From Taudactylus pleione (lineage: Eukaryota > Chordata > Amphibia > Anura > Myobatrachidae): DNA of 64,000 nucleotides. The DNA lies in NCBI GenBank assembly GCA_031769625.1, contig JAUIMM010000698.1, positions 1,352,001-1,416,000 of the forward strand. Direction: 5' to 3'. How positions within the stretch are numbered: position 1 is the first letter of the stretch; each line of letters begins with the position of its first letter. The notes beneath the pieces were generated by a model. It worked only from the letters and a program-made list of their open reading frames with translations. It had not been told where the DNA came from and made no database searches. Positions 11,610 to 21,369 of this stretch are shown here, one piece after another. A program made the translations under genes and the position numbers.

Positions 11610-11784
11610 GATACCCCTTTTTCACTGCCGCAGTAACCCTGGTTATTGCCAGGTCTACCTGGGTCGAGGCTCCGTGAAAATGGGTTCTTTATAAAAAATA
11701 AACATGTAAATATGGTCTGACCAGGATTGGAACCGTGTTCAAAGTCACAGGTCGGACCCGGGTTTGAGGTGGAAAAGGGGTATA
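11610..11784. mobile_element. MITE with CCCCTTTTTCAC termini
   Basis: The inverted ends GATACCCCTTTTTCAC and GTGGAAAAGGGGTATA bound a segment rich in GACCCGGGTT / ACCTGGGTCGA motifs. A relative begins at 63661 (CCCCTTTTACACC, GTCCGACCCGGG) and runs out of the window. Both are next to minisatellites (11816-12370 and 63900-64000). Confidence 0.65.
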
Positions 11785-11815
11785 AGCTACACCTCCTAGC
11801 AATTTCTGCCCAACA

Positions 11816-12370
11816 GTACCAGAGGCGTTGGGACCATGGTTTGATATCACATTAGTACCAGAGATGTTAGGGACCATGTTTTGATATCACATTAGTACCA
11901 GAGACGTTAGGGACCATGTTTTGATATCACATAAGTACCAGAGACGTCGGGACCGTGTTTTGATATCACATTAGTACCAGAGACGTCGGGACCGTGTTTT
12001 GATATCACATTAGTACCAGAGACATCGGGACCATGTTTTGATATAACATTAGTACCAGAGACGTTAGGGACCATGTTTTGATATCACATTAGTACTAGAG
12101 ACGTCGGGACCATGTTTTGATATCACATTAGTACCAGAAACGTCGGGACCATGTTTTGATATCACATTAGTACCAGAGACGTTAGGGACCATGTTTTGAT
12201 ATAACATTAGTACCAGAGACGTTAGGGACCATGTTTTGATATAACATTAGTACCAGAGACGTTAGGGACCATGTTTTGATATCACATTAGTACCAGAGAC
12301 GTTAGGGACCATGTTTTGATATCACATTAGTACAAGAGACGTTAGGGACCATGTTCTGATATTGCACTGT
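11816..12370. repeat. 40-bp minisatellite, about 14 units
   Basis: Tandem units begin GTACCAGAGACGTTAGGGAC and continue CATGTTTTGATATCACATTA, with a period of 39-40 bp. Variants are GTCGGGACC versus GTTAGGGACC and ATCACA versus ATAACA; the last unit decays near 12360. Units are contiguous without spacers, so this is a satellite and not a CRISPR array. It starts about 30 bp after the MITE at 11610-11784. Confidence 0.95.
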
Positions 12371-12814
12371 TATAATAATAATAATCATCTGACTTGTATA
12401 TAATCTTTTCCACTAAGTATCCAATCTAATTTGTACTTAAATGTTGACTTCCTGCCTTTCAATATTCCTTCCAGTATTATACAAAGATATCATTTCCATT
12501 TTTTTAGACTCCTGCATATCTCAGGGATTCACTGTTTTTCCCGTTCTGCTGACAATTCTCAGCTTCCGCATCATGCTTCAGTTTAAACAGATCAATTCGG
12601 CTGCAGTTTTCTTGTCATAATGAAGAGTTTTGCAGTACAAAGCCCATTGATTTTTTTCCCCACTTATTCGCAGCCCTGAGAACCAGTGATAAAGAGAAAA
12701 TAGGTGCTTATCTTCCATAGATGGCTAATTTATAGTTAGGTTCTTGTATGCGTTTTTTTTCTTCTTGCAATTGAAACCATTCCCAAACACTCACACTCAT
12801 TCCATCCGTTCAGG
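12371..12814. other. No gene seen
   Basis: A short AAT-rich start (12372-12385) is followed by AT-rich unique-looking sequence. No coding or repeat structure is recognised. Confidence 0.45.
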
Positions 12815-13316
12815 GGGCCTGATTCAGCAGCGTGCGCAATTGCAACTATGTAAGCAGATCGGCCGTTTGTTCAGTACTGCGTGTGCACTGCGCTGCAATC
12901 ACACTGACTACGATTGCACACGCAGATAGGATTCCATCGCAGAGTGAGTGACAGGTTGTGATCGTTTGGGGGTGATAACGGGGGAGTGGTTGCAGAAGCG
13001 CAGGTGTGTCTGACCATTTGAAAGAAGTTTCATGGGCGTGCATATATTAGCTACTGCAATTGCATACTCCGCTTGAGTACTCACTGCGTGCGACAAGGCT
13101 TGCATTTTCTTCGACAGGTCAGACCTGCTTTAATTGTGCGTGACGGGCCGATGTGCTTCGATGGTACCGATGTATACGCAAGACTGTGAGGTATTACGGA
13201 TGTAAGAAAGGAGCTGTGGGCGTCTCTATGCTGGCTGAGCTGTGGCAGGCATTAGCATATTTTTGCAGCTGCATTGTGCGCGATTACAATTGCGATCCAT
13301 GCTTACTCAGGCATCA
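12815..13316. mobile_element. GGGCCTGATTCAGA-type element, degenerate right end
   Basis: It starts GGGCCTGATTCAGCAGCG and has the GCGATTACAATTGCG, TGTGATCGTTTGGGGGTGA and GCGCATA-type interior of this family, comparable with 26719-27202. The right end (TACTCAGGCATC, about 13305-13316) is a poor match to the expected terminus, so the boundary is approximate. It is non-coding. Confidence 0.6.
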
Positions 13317-14309
13317 AGTTTGGATTCTCTATTTTCTGAAACAAAATACTGCTAATTATATTGTGCTACACATTTTCTCCAGAGCTCATCTGGATTTTGA
13401 TTTTAAATAAAGCATTCAGTACACTACAGTGCAGTCAATAAACTATTTTCATCTTTCCGGAGGAAAACGTATGTGGTGCCTTCATTTGTGTATGCACAAT
13501 TGTGCCTGCAGGTCTGTGCATGCAGAAATGATTGTCCTTCATCTTCATTTATGTTTCTAGAACTCCTGAAAGTAAGGGGGGGTCTTGAGGTGCATTTAAT
13601 TTAAAGTGAAAAACATAATTGTTAGTTGGTGTGTGTATATTCTGATTGAGCGAATGACTGGAAACATAGCAAAACAAATATGCTGTCTTTGGTCACCTGA
13701 GAGTTGGTGCTAGCTTCAGGTTTATTGACGCAGCCTTGTGATGGGCAGAGAAATGTAATGCATTAATACACAACAGATTATCTGAATATCTCCTCATGTG
13801 AAGAGTTTATCGATTTGCAAGAGCAAATGAAATGTCACAATGACGCTTGTGAGTCTGTCTTGTGTTGCTGATTGGTAAATTGTGCTTTGTATGTGGAGCT
13901 TATAGCGTGTTGCTGTTGCATCACTTTTTTGTTTTGGACTATATACATTAACAGCAGTGCTGCTTATCAACTGCTCTGCCATACTTCCTGTTACTGGGCA
14001 ATGTCATGGGCTGGTAGCAGTAATGAGTAGCAAGCAGACAGACAGTGCCTGGTACAGCCATGTACCACCAAAGGGAGGGTTAGCTTTTATCAAATAGAGA
14101 AAGAGGCTTATCTAAGAGAGGGTTGTTCATACAGAAATCCTGCTCAATTACAGCAAGGTGTGGTTACCATGTGACCACTAGCTGAGCCTATTCTGGGTGC
14201 CAAAATCTAAAAACCATAAACCACAGTAATCATTTATTTATCAAAGGTTGAACTTAATTGATCGGTGCCGTTTTATATTCAATAATGACAAAGAGACGCT
14301 GAGCCATAT
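13317..14309. other. No gene seen
   Basis: No repeat boundaries or coding signal are recognised. GGCAATGTCATGGGCTGG and similar segments look single-copy within the window. Confidence 0.45.
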
Positions 14310-15135
14310 CGTTTGCCAGCAGTGCCATAAGGAGCCTTAGCTAGTGCCAAAATTAGCAAGTGATGCCGTAGCTGGTGACGTGCGGAGCCCTAACTGGTGC
14401 CAGGAATAATATGCAGAGCCATAGCTGGTGCCAAGAAGAACATTCAGAGCTATAGCTCGTGACCATGAACAACATGCAGAGCTGTATATGGTGCCAATGA
14501 ATAACATGCAGAGCTGTATATGGTGCCAATAAATAACATGCAGAGCTGTATATGGTGCCAATAAATAACATGCTGAGCAAATGATTAGCCTGCTCAGACG
14601 TAGCTGGTGACAATGAATAACATGTAGAGCCACAGCTAGTGACTATGAAGACAATGCAGAGCTATGGCTGGTGCCAATGTATACAATACGGAGCCATAGC
14701 TAGTGACCATGAACAACATGCAGAGCTGTATCCGGTGCCAATAAATAACATGCTGACCACAGCTGGTGCCAATGATTGGCATGCTCAGAAGTAGCTGGTG
14801 CCAATGAATAACATGCAGAGCTGTATCTATTGCCAATGAATAACATGCAGAGCTGTATCTATTGCCAATGAATAACATGCAAAACCGTAGCTGGTGCCAA
14901 TGAATACCATGTAGAGCCATAGCTGGTGACAATAAATAACATGTAGATCCACAGCTAGTGACTATGAACAACATGCAGAGCTATAGCTGGTGCTAATGAA
15001 TACCATGCGGAGCAGTGACCGTGAATAACATGCAGAGCTATAGCTGGTGCTAATGAATACCATGCGGAGCAGTGACCGTGAATAACATGCGGAGCCATAG
15101 CTAGTGACTATGAACAACATGCAGAACCATATCAT
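14310..15135. repeat. Degenerate minisatellite, about 33-34 bp period
   Basis: About two dozen imperfect units of the type AGCTGGTGCCAATGAATAAC followed by ATGCAGAGC run across more than 800 bp. Unit length and sequence vary, and 14985-15090 contains a higher-order duplication (GAATACCATGCGGAGCAGTG occurs twice). Minus-strand ORFs of 98-112 codons here (Leu/His/Ile/Trp-rich) are translated repeat and shift frame between units. They are not genes. Confidence 0.9.
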
Positions 15136-15541
15136 TTTTTAATGTACTCTTCTCTGTTCCGCCAGCTTTCTCTGCTTTGTGCCTGCTGCTCTGTACACTA
15201 ATAAGTGCTGTAAGTATTCAGCTTCTTCCCTTCTATGAATGGGAATGTCTCTTTTATAAGCTGGTAACTGAATTGTATTGGGAGACATTGTCTACTTACT
15301 ACTTATCAGGCGTCCTTCGGTTGGCAGCACTGAAATGAGTTGTAAGTGAACAGTGGTCATGTGAGTGGCAGCTGCACAATCCCTCTTACTGAACTTTTGG
15401 GCAGTTAGCCTTGACAGGCAGAGTGCTTGCTGCAGACTGCTGCATTGCTAGCACCCTGTTTGGGGCAAAGCCATATCTGTGCTAGGTTTGGTTCACTGGA
15501 TCTGTATTTTCTAATGGGGTCAGTGTTAGCCTGCAGACTGT
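15136..15541. other. No gene seen
   Basis: This is unique-looking sequence between the minisatellite and the palindrome-chain element. Nothing is recognised. Confidence 0.45.
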
Positions 15542-16028
15542 GGGCCTGATTCAGAGCCGGACGCTCTGACCAGAGCGCTCGCTCTGAATCAGTGCCCTCC
15601 TACCTGAAAATGGAGCGGCCTCCTGGCCGCTCGCATAGCTGTGGGTGACCACCCACAGCATATGCGAGCGGCCAAAAAGATGGTCGCAATGGTCAAGACC
15701 ATCGCGACCATCGGGCTTGCGACGGGACCCTGCGGTAGGGTCTTGGTCGCAAGCCCTGGAGTGATTTTGGCTCTATCAGAGCCAAAATCACTCCCACTGA
15801 CATCACTAGTGATGTCAGTGGGGCCGGACCCAGACGGTAGGCGTTCCCATGGGGCTGCCTCCGTCTGGCAGCCACGCCCCCGGCACGCCCACCAAAGGGG
15901 GCATGCTGTCAGTCACCATCGACAGCAGCCCCCTTTGGTGCGAGACCCGGAGCGACAGCATGCGCATTGGGGTAACATCGACCCGCTTGCGAGCGTCCTG
16001 CGCTCGCGAGCGGGTCTGAATGACCCCC
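15542..16028 (+). mobile_element. Palindrome-chain element, copy 1
   Basis: The termini are GGGCCTGATTCAGAGCCGG and CGGGTCTGAATGACCCCC; flanking triplets TGT/AGT are an imperfect duplication. The interior is a run of adjacent hairpins. These include the terminal CGGACGCTCTGACCAGAGCG, GCTGTGGGTGACCACCCACAGC (about 15639-15660), a stem around 15713-15755 (GGGCTTGCGAC / GTCGCAAGCCC), AGTGATTTTGGCTCT / AGAGCCAAAATCACT (about 15760-15792), and a perfect 30-bp palindrome at 15793-15822 centred on ACTAGT. The hairpin order matches 30458-30828 and is reversed in 29091-29639. A 149-codon ORF across it is a by-product of the GC-rich fold-backs. Confidence 0.8.
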
Positions 16029-16390
16029 AGTGTGCACTCCAGGTTTGCATATTTTTTTATCCATTGTTTTGTTTGTTACAGACGAGATAGGCGGACACAG
16101 ACATTTATATTTTTCATGGAAAGTTAAATTGATTTGTATTTGTTTGATTGTAGCATGTACTATGTATAATTCTAATTTTATTCCTATGAACACAATTTTC
16201 CTTATGTACATGCATACGTGACTAACATTGTGATACATTTGAGACACAGTCCTATACATTTAGATTGAAGTATAAATACGTTATCAGTGTTATAATGACA
16301 AAACCTCAAGTAAATGTTATTGCTTGGTTTTATTGACTTACTGAATACTGTGCAGAACCATTGCTTCTATACACCTCTCCATTGCACTAA

Positions 16391-16540
16391 GGAGCTCATT
16401 CAGACCCGCTCGCTGAGATGCATACTCCCGCTGCTGTGTGTATGCATTGTGCATATGCATCGCAGTGTGCATACCTTTGCGAAAGTTCACAATGCATTTA
16501 CTCGCTGCGCATAGACAGCCCAGCAGAATGAGTGGCAGGA
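16391..16540. mobile_element. Truncated GGGCCTGATTCAGA-type element
   Basis: GGAGCTCATTCAGACCCGCT after TAA at 16388-16390 is a left terminus of this family. It is followed by GCATACTCCCG and GCGCATAGACAGC-like interior. No right terminus is found and the end is arbitrary, so I read it as a truncated copy. Confidence 0.5.
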
Positions 16541-17590
16541 GAAGCCGTTTGTAGGTGGTAACAGGAAAAGTGGAGGTGCAAACGTGTAAGACCCTACTAA
16601 GGTATTCTCCTTGAGGAAGTTCTTTGGAAAGTTACCCAAAACTGGGATAGGTAATTTATCCCATGATTCTAGCAATATCAGACCAATTCTTACTCAATGC
16701 CATATTTTATTGGCAATAACAGCAAACATATAAGATAGAGCAAACAGTTGCATTAACACTTTGTGTCATACAGATACATTAAAGGGTACATTATAATTTC
16801 AGAGTTCACATAGAAAACACACATGACCCGATTAAGTTTTATTATATGGGAACCTTCTTCTTTCCCTGTCTGTATGCCTGTGAAATTGAATGAGTTTAAA
16901 ACACACACAGCAGGAAAACAGTATATGGTACAAACTTTATGACCTTTGTACGATATATATGTTCTACAATCCTAAATGGCTAACTTTAACTATTTAAGCT
17001 ATTACAATATAATGGTTGCAGCCCGATATTTCTTTAACGGTGGTGCACAACTGTAACTTTTGTAATCCTGAGCTCTGTTAATGTGCGCTATTTCCTTTTT
17101 CCAGGCTACACTGCTGATTATGCACACTTTACTTTCTTTTCTCCCTGAACTGTTAAGTTAAAAATAACGTTTTCCAATTTGATTGAAATGGCATAGGGTT
17201 GTTCCAGTAATAGCAATGAAGTCACTGATTCTGGATATTTCTACTAGGCTGCGCACTATAGGGCTGTACAGATGCAGTGAATGTAGAATCGATAAGTCAG
17301 AGTGTTGAACCCTTCACTTTACTAGGTGCGTCAGACAGTGCCTTGATCAGTTGTTAGTTATGAGAATAGCACACAGGCTGCTAACTGAGAACAACTACAG
17401 TCAGCCTCTTATTATAGAATAGCTGATGAGGCTTATACTTCAACTTCAGGGTGGGAGCTGTAACTATACTGGCTACACTTAAATGTAGTGCAGTAGTGTA
17501 GTGGAGAGGAGGCTCACTACCGTAGGTAATAAGGCATTAACTATTTGTTGGCCGGCTGGATAAAGATGTGATACCCAAAGGCTGTGCTGG
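16541..17590. other. No gene seen
   Basis: This is AT-rich single-copy-looking sequence. A short repeat of TGTAGTGCAGTAGTGTAGTG lies near 17484-17503. No exon, RNA gene or mobile element is recognised. Confidence 0.45.
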
Positions 17591-18133
17591 GTGCACTTAC
17601 AGACCTCTCCTGAAGCAGATCATATGGAAATGGGAGTTGCTTCTCCAGACACTCACAGCCCCTTCAGTCAGCTCCTCCGTTCAGGTCCCAACCTCCTTAC
17701 TTGGCCGCCGCCCCTGACTTGCCTCCTTCAGCCAGCTCCGTCCTTCCCCAGGCTGTCTCTCCGACTTGGCCGCTGCCCCAGGACAATGAAGGGCTGGCTC
17801 GGCTCTCCTCTGGGCCGCCTCCGGCTCCACCTACAGCAGCTGCCGTCAGTCAAGCTGCCAGCTCCTCTGGCTGGCTCTCCGCAATCTCCACAGGTAAGCA
17901 CTCCGTCACCGCTCCCTTCTCCGACACAGCGCCTCAGGAAACAACCCCAACCGTCTCTCAGGCAGTCCCTCTTATTAACTCCATCCGGGTCCTCTTGCAC
18001 GCGCCGGCTTCTCTCCCGCCGGGGTCGCGTGCAGCAGTCACTGTTTAAAACGGCAGTTGGCCATTTGACCAGTAACTTGCAGGGTCCCCCTCAAGAGCCG
18101 GTGGAAGAGTCCCTGCTGCTTGCCCACCATTAA
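17591..18133 (+). other. GC-rich block with 180-codon ORF and donor-like site, function unknown
   Basis: This is an island of C/G-rich sequence in AT-rich surroundings, with several CpGs (17700-17830 and 17990-18030). An open frame of 180 codons spans it. The predicted protein is Ser/Pro/Leu-rich low complexity with no domain, signal peptide or catalytic motif that I recognise. CAG|GTAAGC at about 17891-17898 is a good splice-donor match. It could be an alternative first exon with a CpG-rich promoter, or part of an LTR or other transposon. I cannot decide between them. Confidence 0.3.
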
Positions 18134-18341
18134 CAGTTTTAGGTCAGGTGGGAAAGGCCACACTCCGGGAGGGGGGAAACAGGTTACAGTCTCTGCCACA
18201 AAGTGGGGCAGGTCACTACCAGTCCTGGGCATAAATACAATATATGGTACAGCCTTATGATACCATCGTCATATATACATTAAACATATACATACTTTAT
18301 AACAACATTCAGCACCTACTGATTAAACAAGGCATCTTAAC

Positions 18342-18762
18342 CTACAGGGTATTCAGAGGTGGTACTCCCAGGATTCAGGGTACCACAAACGCAGGCGTGC
18401 CTGAGCATCTCAATGGCGTTTTAGAGGTGTGTATAATTATAAGACAGCATCATAGTAGACGTCTCCTGGCTTGTTTTTACACGGAAGTGCTCGCAGTGCT
18501 TGCGGCAGGGTATGGTCAACCTCAAGCGCTGCAATAGCATCCGATGTTACCCGATGTAGCGATGGCTGTATACACTTCCTGGACATGACGTGCACAAGTG
18601 GGCGTCTTAAGACAGGCTGGTGGGTGTCTGCATACACTATGTGATCGCTCTCTAAGAAATACTGGGCGTGCTAATGCATTGCTGTGCGATAGCACTGCCT
18701 ACGCAATTTGCATACACATCATGCGAACGATCGCATCTAGCGAGTGGCTCTGAATCAGGCCC
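18342..18762. mobile_element. GGGCCTGATTCAGA-type element, right end clear
   Basis: The right terminus GTGGCTCTGAATCAGGCCC ends at 18762 and is followed by TAA. The interior (GCGATAGCACTGC, ACGCAATTTGCATAC, GCGAACGATCGCATC) fits the family. The left end is guessed at AGGGTATTCAGAGG and may be wrong. Confidence 0.55.
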
Positions 18763-18860
18763 TAAGTCCGAGCTGGACAAACCACAGGAGCCAGGTATTC
18801 AATGTACCTACAAATGACAGCGGACTTTTAAACATGTTGTTTTTTTATGCACATCTACAT

Positions 18861-19180
18861 GGGATGCAGTCAGGAAGCCGACGGTCGAAATGCAGAGGGT
18901 TAGGCCGGGTGAAGGGGGGGGTTAGGGTAAGGCACCCCTGGGGGGAGGTTAGGGTTAGGCATCGCCCAGGAGACTTAGGTTTAAGCTGTGGGGAAGGGGC
19001 GTGGGTTAGGTTTAGGCACTCAGGGGGGGTTAGGGTTAGGCACTAGGAGGGGGAGGTTAGGGTTAGGCACCCCTAAGGGAGGGTTGGGGGGGTGGGGTAG
19101 GGTTAGTTATACTTACCTAAATCCCCTGTCGGGATTTTCACTGCTGTCGGCCATAGGGCCAGCGGTCATTCATACTGATT
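18861..19180. mobile_element. Element with telomere-like core
   Basis: It starts GGGATGCAGTCAGGAAGCCG. The core at 18897-19110 is a G-rich strand of TTAGGGTTAGGCA and GGTTAGGTTTAGGC units, followed by ACTTACCTAAATCCCCTGTC and GGGATTTTCACTGCTGTCGG. Layout matches 8442, 31000 and 59721. Overlapping ORFs of about 100 codons encode Gly/Leu/Arg/Val-rich translated repeat. Confidence 0.65.
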
Positions 19181-19422
19181 CCGTCTTCATGTGTTCCTCG
19201 CAAAAGCTGCTGTTTCCTAGATTTCACAAACTTGATCCTGAATTTACATTATTAGACCTTACTAAATGCTGTCCACACCACACCCAGTAATATCTCTTGT
19301 TCCATGCTGACACTGCATCAAACTAATATCGGGGTGCTTTCTAATAAATGGAAAGAGAAAAATTGGTGGATTAAATTTAAAACAATATATTCACATCGTC
19401 TAGATTAGTACACCCATTTATT

Positions 19423-20529
19423 ACCCATCAGCCATAACATTAAAACCACTGACTGGTGAAGTGAATAACATTGATTATTAGGCAGCAAGTGAACACTCAG
19501 TTCTTGAAGTGGATGTGTTGGAAGTGGACAAAGATGGGCAAGTGTAAGGATCTGAGAGACTTTGACAAGGAGCAAATTCTGATGGCTAGATGACTGGAAC
19601 CAAGGCATCTCCAAAACAGCAGGTCTTGTGGGGTGTTCCCGGTATGCAGTGGTTAGTACGGTAGTACCTACTAAAAGTGGTCCAAGGAAGGACAACTGGT
19701 GACAAGGGTATGGGCGCTCAATGCTCATTGATGCATGTGGGAAGTGTAGGCTAGCCTGTCAGATCCGATCCCACAGAAGAGCTACTTTAGCAAATTGCGG
19801 TAAAGGTTAATGCCGGCTATGATACAAAGTTATTGGAACACGCAGTTCATCGCAGCTTGCTGCGTAGCCGCAGACTGATGCCTACAATGGATACGTGAGT
19901 GTTAGAACTGGACCATGGAGTAATGAAACAAGATGGACTAGTCAGTCGAATCACGTTTTCTATAACATCATGTGGACGGCTGGGTGCATGTGCGCTGTTT
20001 ACCGGGGAAATGGCACCAGGATGCACTATGGAAATAAGGCAAGCCGACGAAGGCAGGGTGAAGCTCTGGGCAATGTTCTGCTGGGAAACCATAGGTCCTG
20101 GCATTCATGGCTTTGACACATGCAACCTACATAAACATTGTTGCATACCAGGTACATCCCTTCATGGCAACAGTATTCCATGATTGGCAGTGGCCTCTTT
20201 CAGCAGAATGATGTGTCCTGCGACACTGCAAAAATTGTACAGGAATGATTAGAGAAACATGACCAATAGTTCAAGATGTTGATTTACCCTCAAAATCCCC
20301 CCAGTCTAAATCCAATCCAACATCTGTGGGATGTGCTGGAAAAACAAGTCCGAGGCATGGAGGCCCCACATCGCAACTTGCAGGACTTAAATGATCTACT
20401 GCTAACTTCTTGTCACCAGATACCACAGGACCCCTTCAGAGGTCTTGTGCAGTCCATGCCTTGACGAGTCAGAGATGTTTTTGCGGCATGTATTAGGTAG
20501 GTGGTTTTAATGTTATGACTGATGAATGT
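19423..20529 (+). mobile_element. Tc1/mariner transposon, inactive
   Basis: Terminal inverted repeats CATCAGCCATAACATTAAAA at the left and TTTTAATGTTATGACTGATG at the right bound the element, which probably duplicated the dinucleotide TA. The interior keeps a broken transposase in plus orientation (about 19530-20464). At 1.1 kb, length is slightly under the usual 1.2-1.6 kb of Tc1-like elements. Confidence 0.85.
19530..20464 (+). pseudogene. Tc1-like transposase relic
   Basis: A transposase of this class cuts the element out and reinserts it at TA, using an N-terminal paired helix-turn-helix region and a C-terminal DDE catalytic domain. Here ATGGGCAAGTGTAAGGATCT near 19530 fits the start of the helix-turn-helix region. 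In-frame stops and frame changes follow. The last fragment (20276-20464, 62 codons) contains SLNPIQHLWDVLEKQVRGM, which matches the catalytic SPDLNPIEHLWD block. The catalytic glutamate is replaced by Gln in LNPIQHLWD, so it would be inactive even without the frameshifts. Confidence 0.85.
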
Positions 20530-20903
20530 ATATTTAAAGCGAAGTCTACAGCACACACACTTTTTCTTTTTATTATACTTTTTTGTTGTTTGGCATTTCC
20601 CTGCTGTAACAACTATTAATGTGCTGTAAATGCATTTCCATAGTTAGACTGTTGCTGTTGTGATCAGGTTGTTTATTGACACTGACCCCCAACCAGTACT
20701 TATCACAACTATCCACCATAAAAACTGTGATCTGGCTAGTATAATTAAGTCATAAAAACTGATGGCTAGACGCCCATAAACAGTGCTTGCTTTATTTTGA
20801 GTGAGAAGAGGAAGTCTTTATATTCTGTTCTCTGCTTACTGGTCGGCTGATTTTAACCATTAACTGCTTGAGTGACCTGCAGCATTACCTGTTGCTTAAT
20901 ATT

Positions 20904-20905
<2 letters not shown>
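20530..20905. other. No gene seen
   Basis: This is AT-rich sequence between the Tc1 copy and the next TA run. Nothing is recognised. Confidence 0.45.
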
Positions 20906-20936
<31 letters not shown>

Positions 20937-20946
20937 CACACACACG
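20906..20946. repeat. (TA)n(CA)n microsatellite
   Basis: TATATATAATATATATA runs into ACACACACACG. Confidence 0.9.
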
Positions 20947-21155
20947 TGTATGCTCATGACACCAGGAGAATGGTGCAACTGCAATTGTCCCTGTGATTTC
21001 CTACTACGCATGCGCAGAACGCCAGGAAATTTTGTGTAGCACTATTCCATGGGACTTCTGAGAGGTAAGTATAAAAAAAAGAAATAAATATGGGTGCAGG
21101 GTGTGCTGTGCAGGCCACGCCCTGCAACCATTATAAATACACCCGTGTATGTAGG

Positions 21156-21156
<1 letters not shown>

Positions 21157-21246
<90 letters not shown>

Positions 21247-21256
21247 CACACACACT
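21157..21256. repeat. (GT)n(TA)n(CA)n microsatellite
   Basis: (GT)n at about 21158-21190 runs into (TA)n at 21190-21241 and then a short CA run. It abuts the left terminus of the Tc1 element at 21258. ORFs on both strands are repeat artefacts. Confidence 0.95.
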
Positions 21257-21369
21257 CACTCAATAATATGGAATGCTCACATTAGACGTTAGTATGGCGT
21301 TACATCACCACCTGCTTTAATGACAGCTCTGATTTTCCGAGGCATGCTATCATTATAACTCTAGATCAC

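Noticed and set aside
11816..12370. Possible CRISPR array
   Set aside because: Units are directly adjacent with no unique spacers, the genome is vertebrate-like, and no cas gene is present.
14337..14974. Minus-strand 98-112 codon repetitive ORFs
   Set aside because: They are translations of a degenerate satellite and change frame between units.
15641..16090. 149-codon ORF rich in Ala/Arg/Pro
   Set aside because: It lies almost wholly within the palindrome-chain element, and the opposite strand is equally open because of the fold-backs. There is no domain.
18897..19110. Subtelomeric location of the window
   Set aside because: Telomere-like tracts occur in both orientations at seven places, each inside a similar dispersed element.
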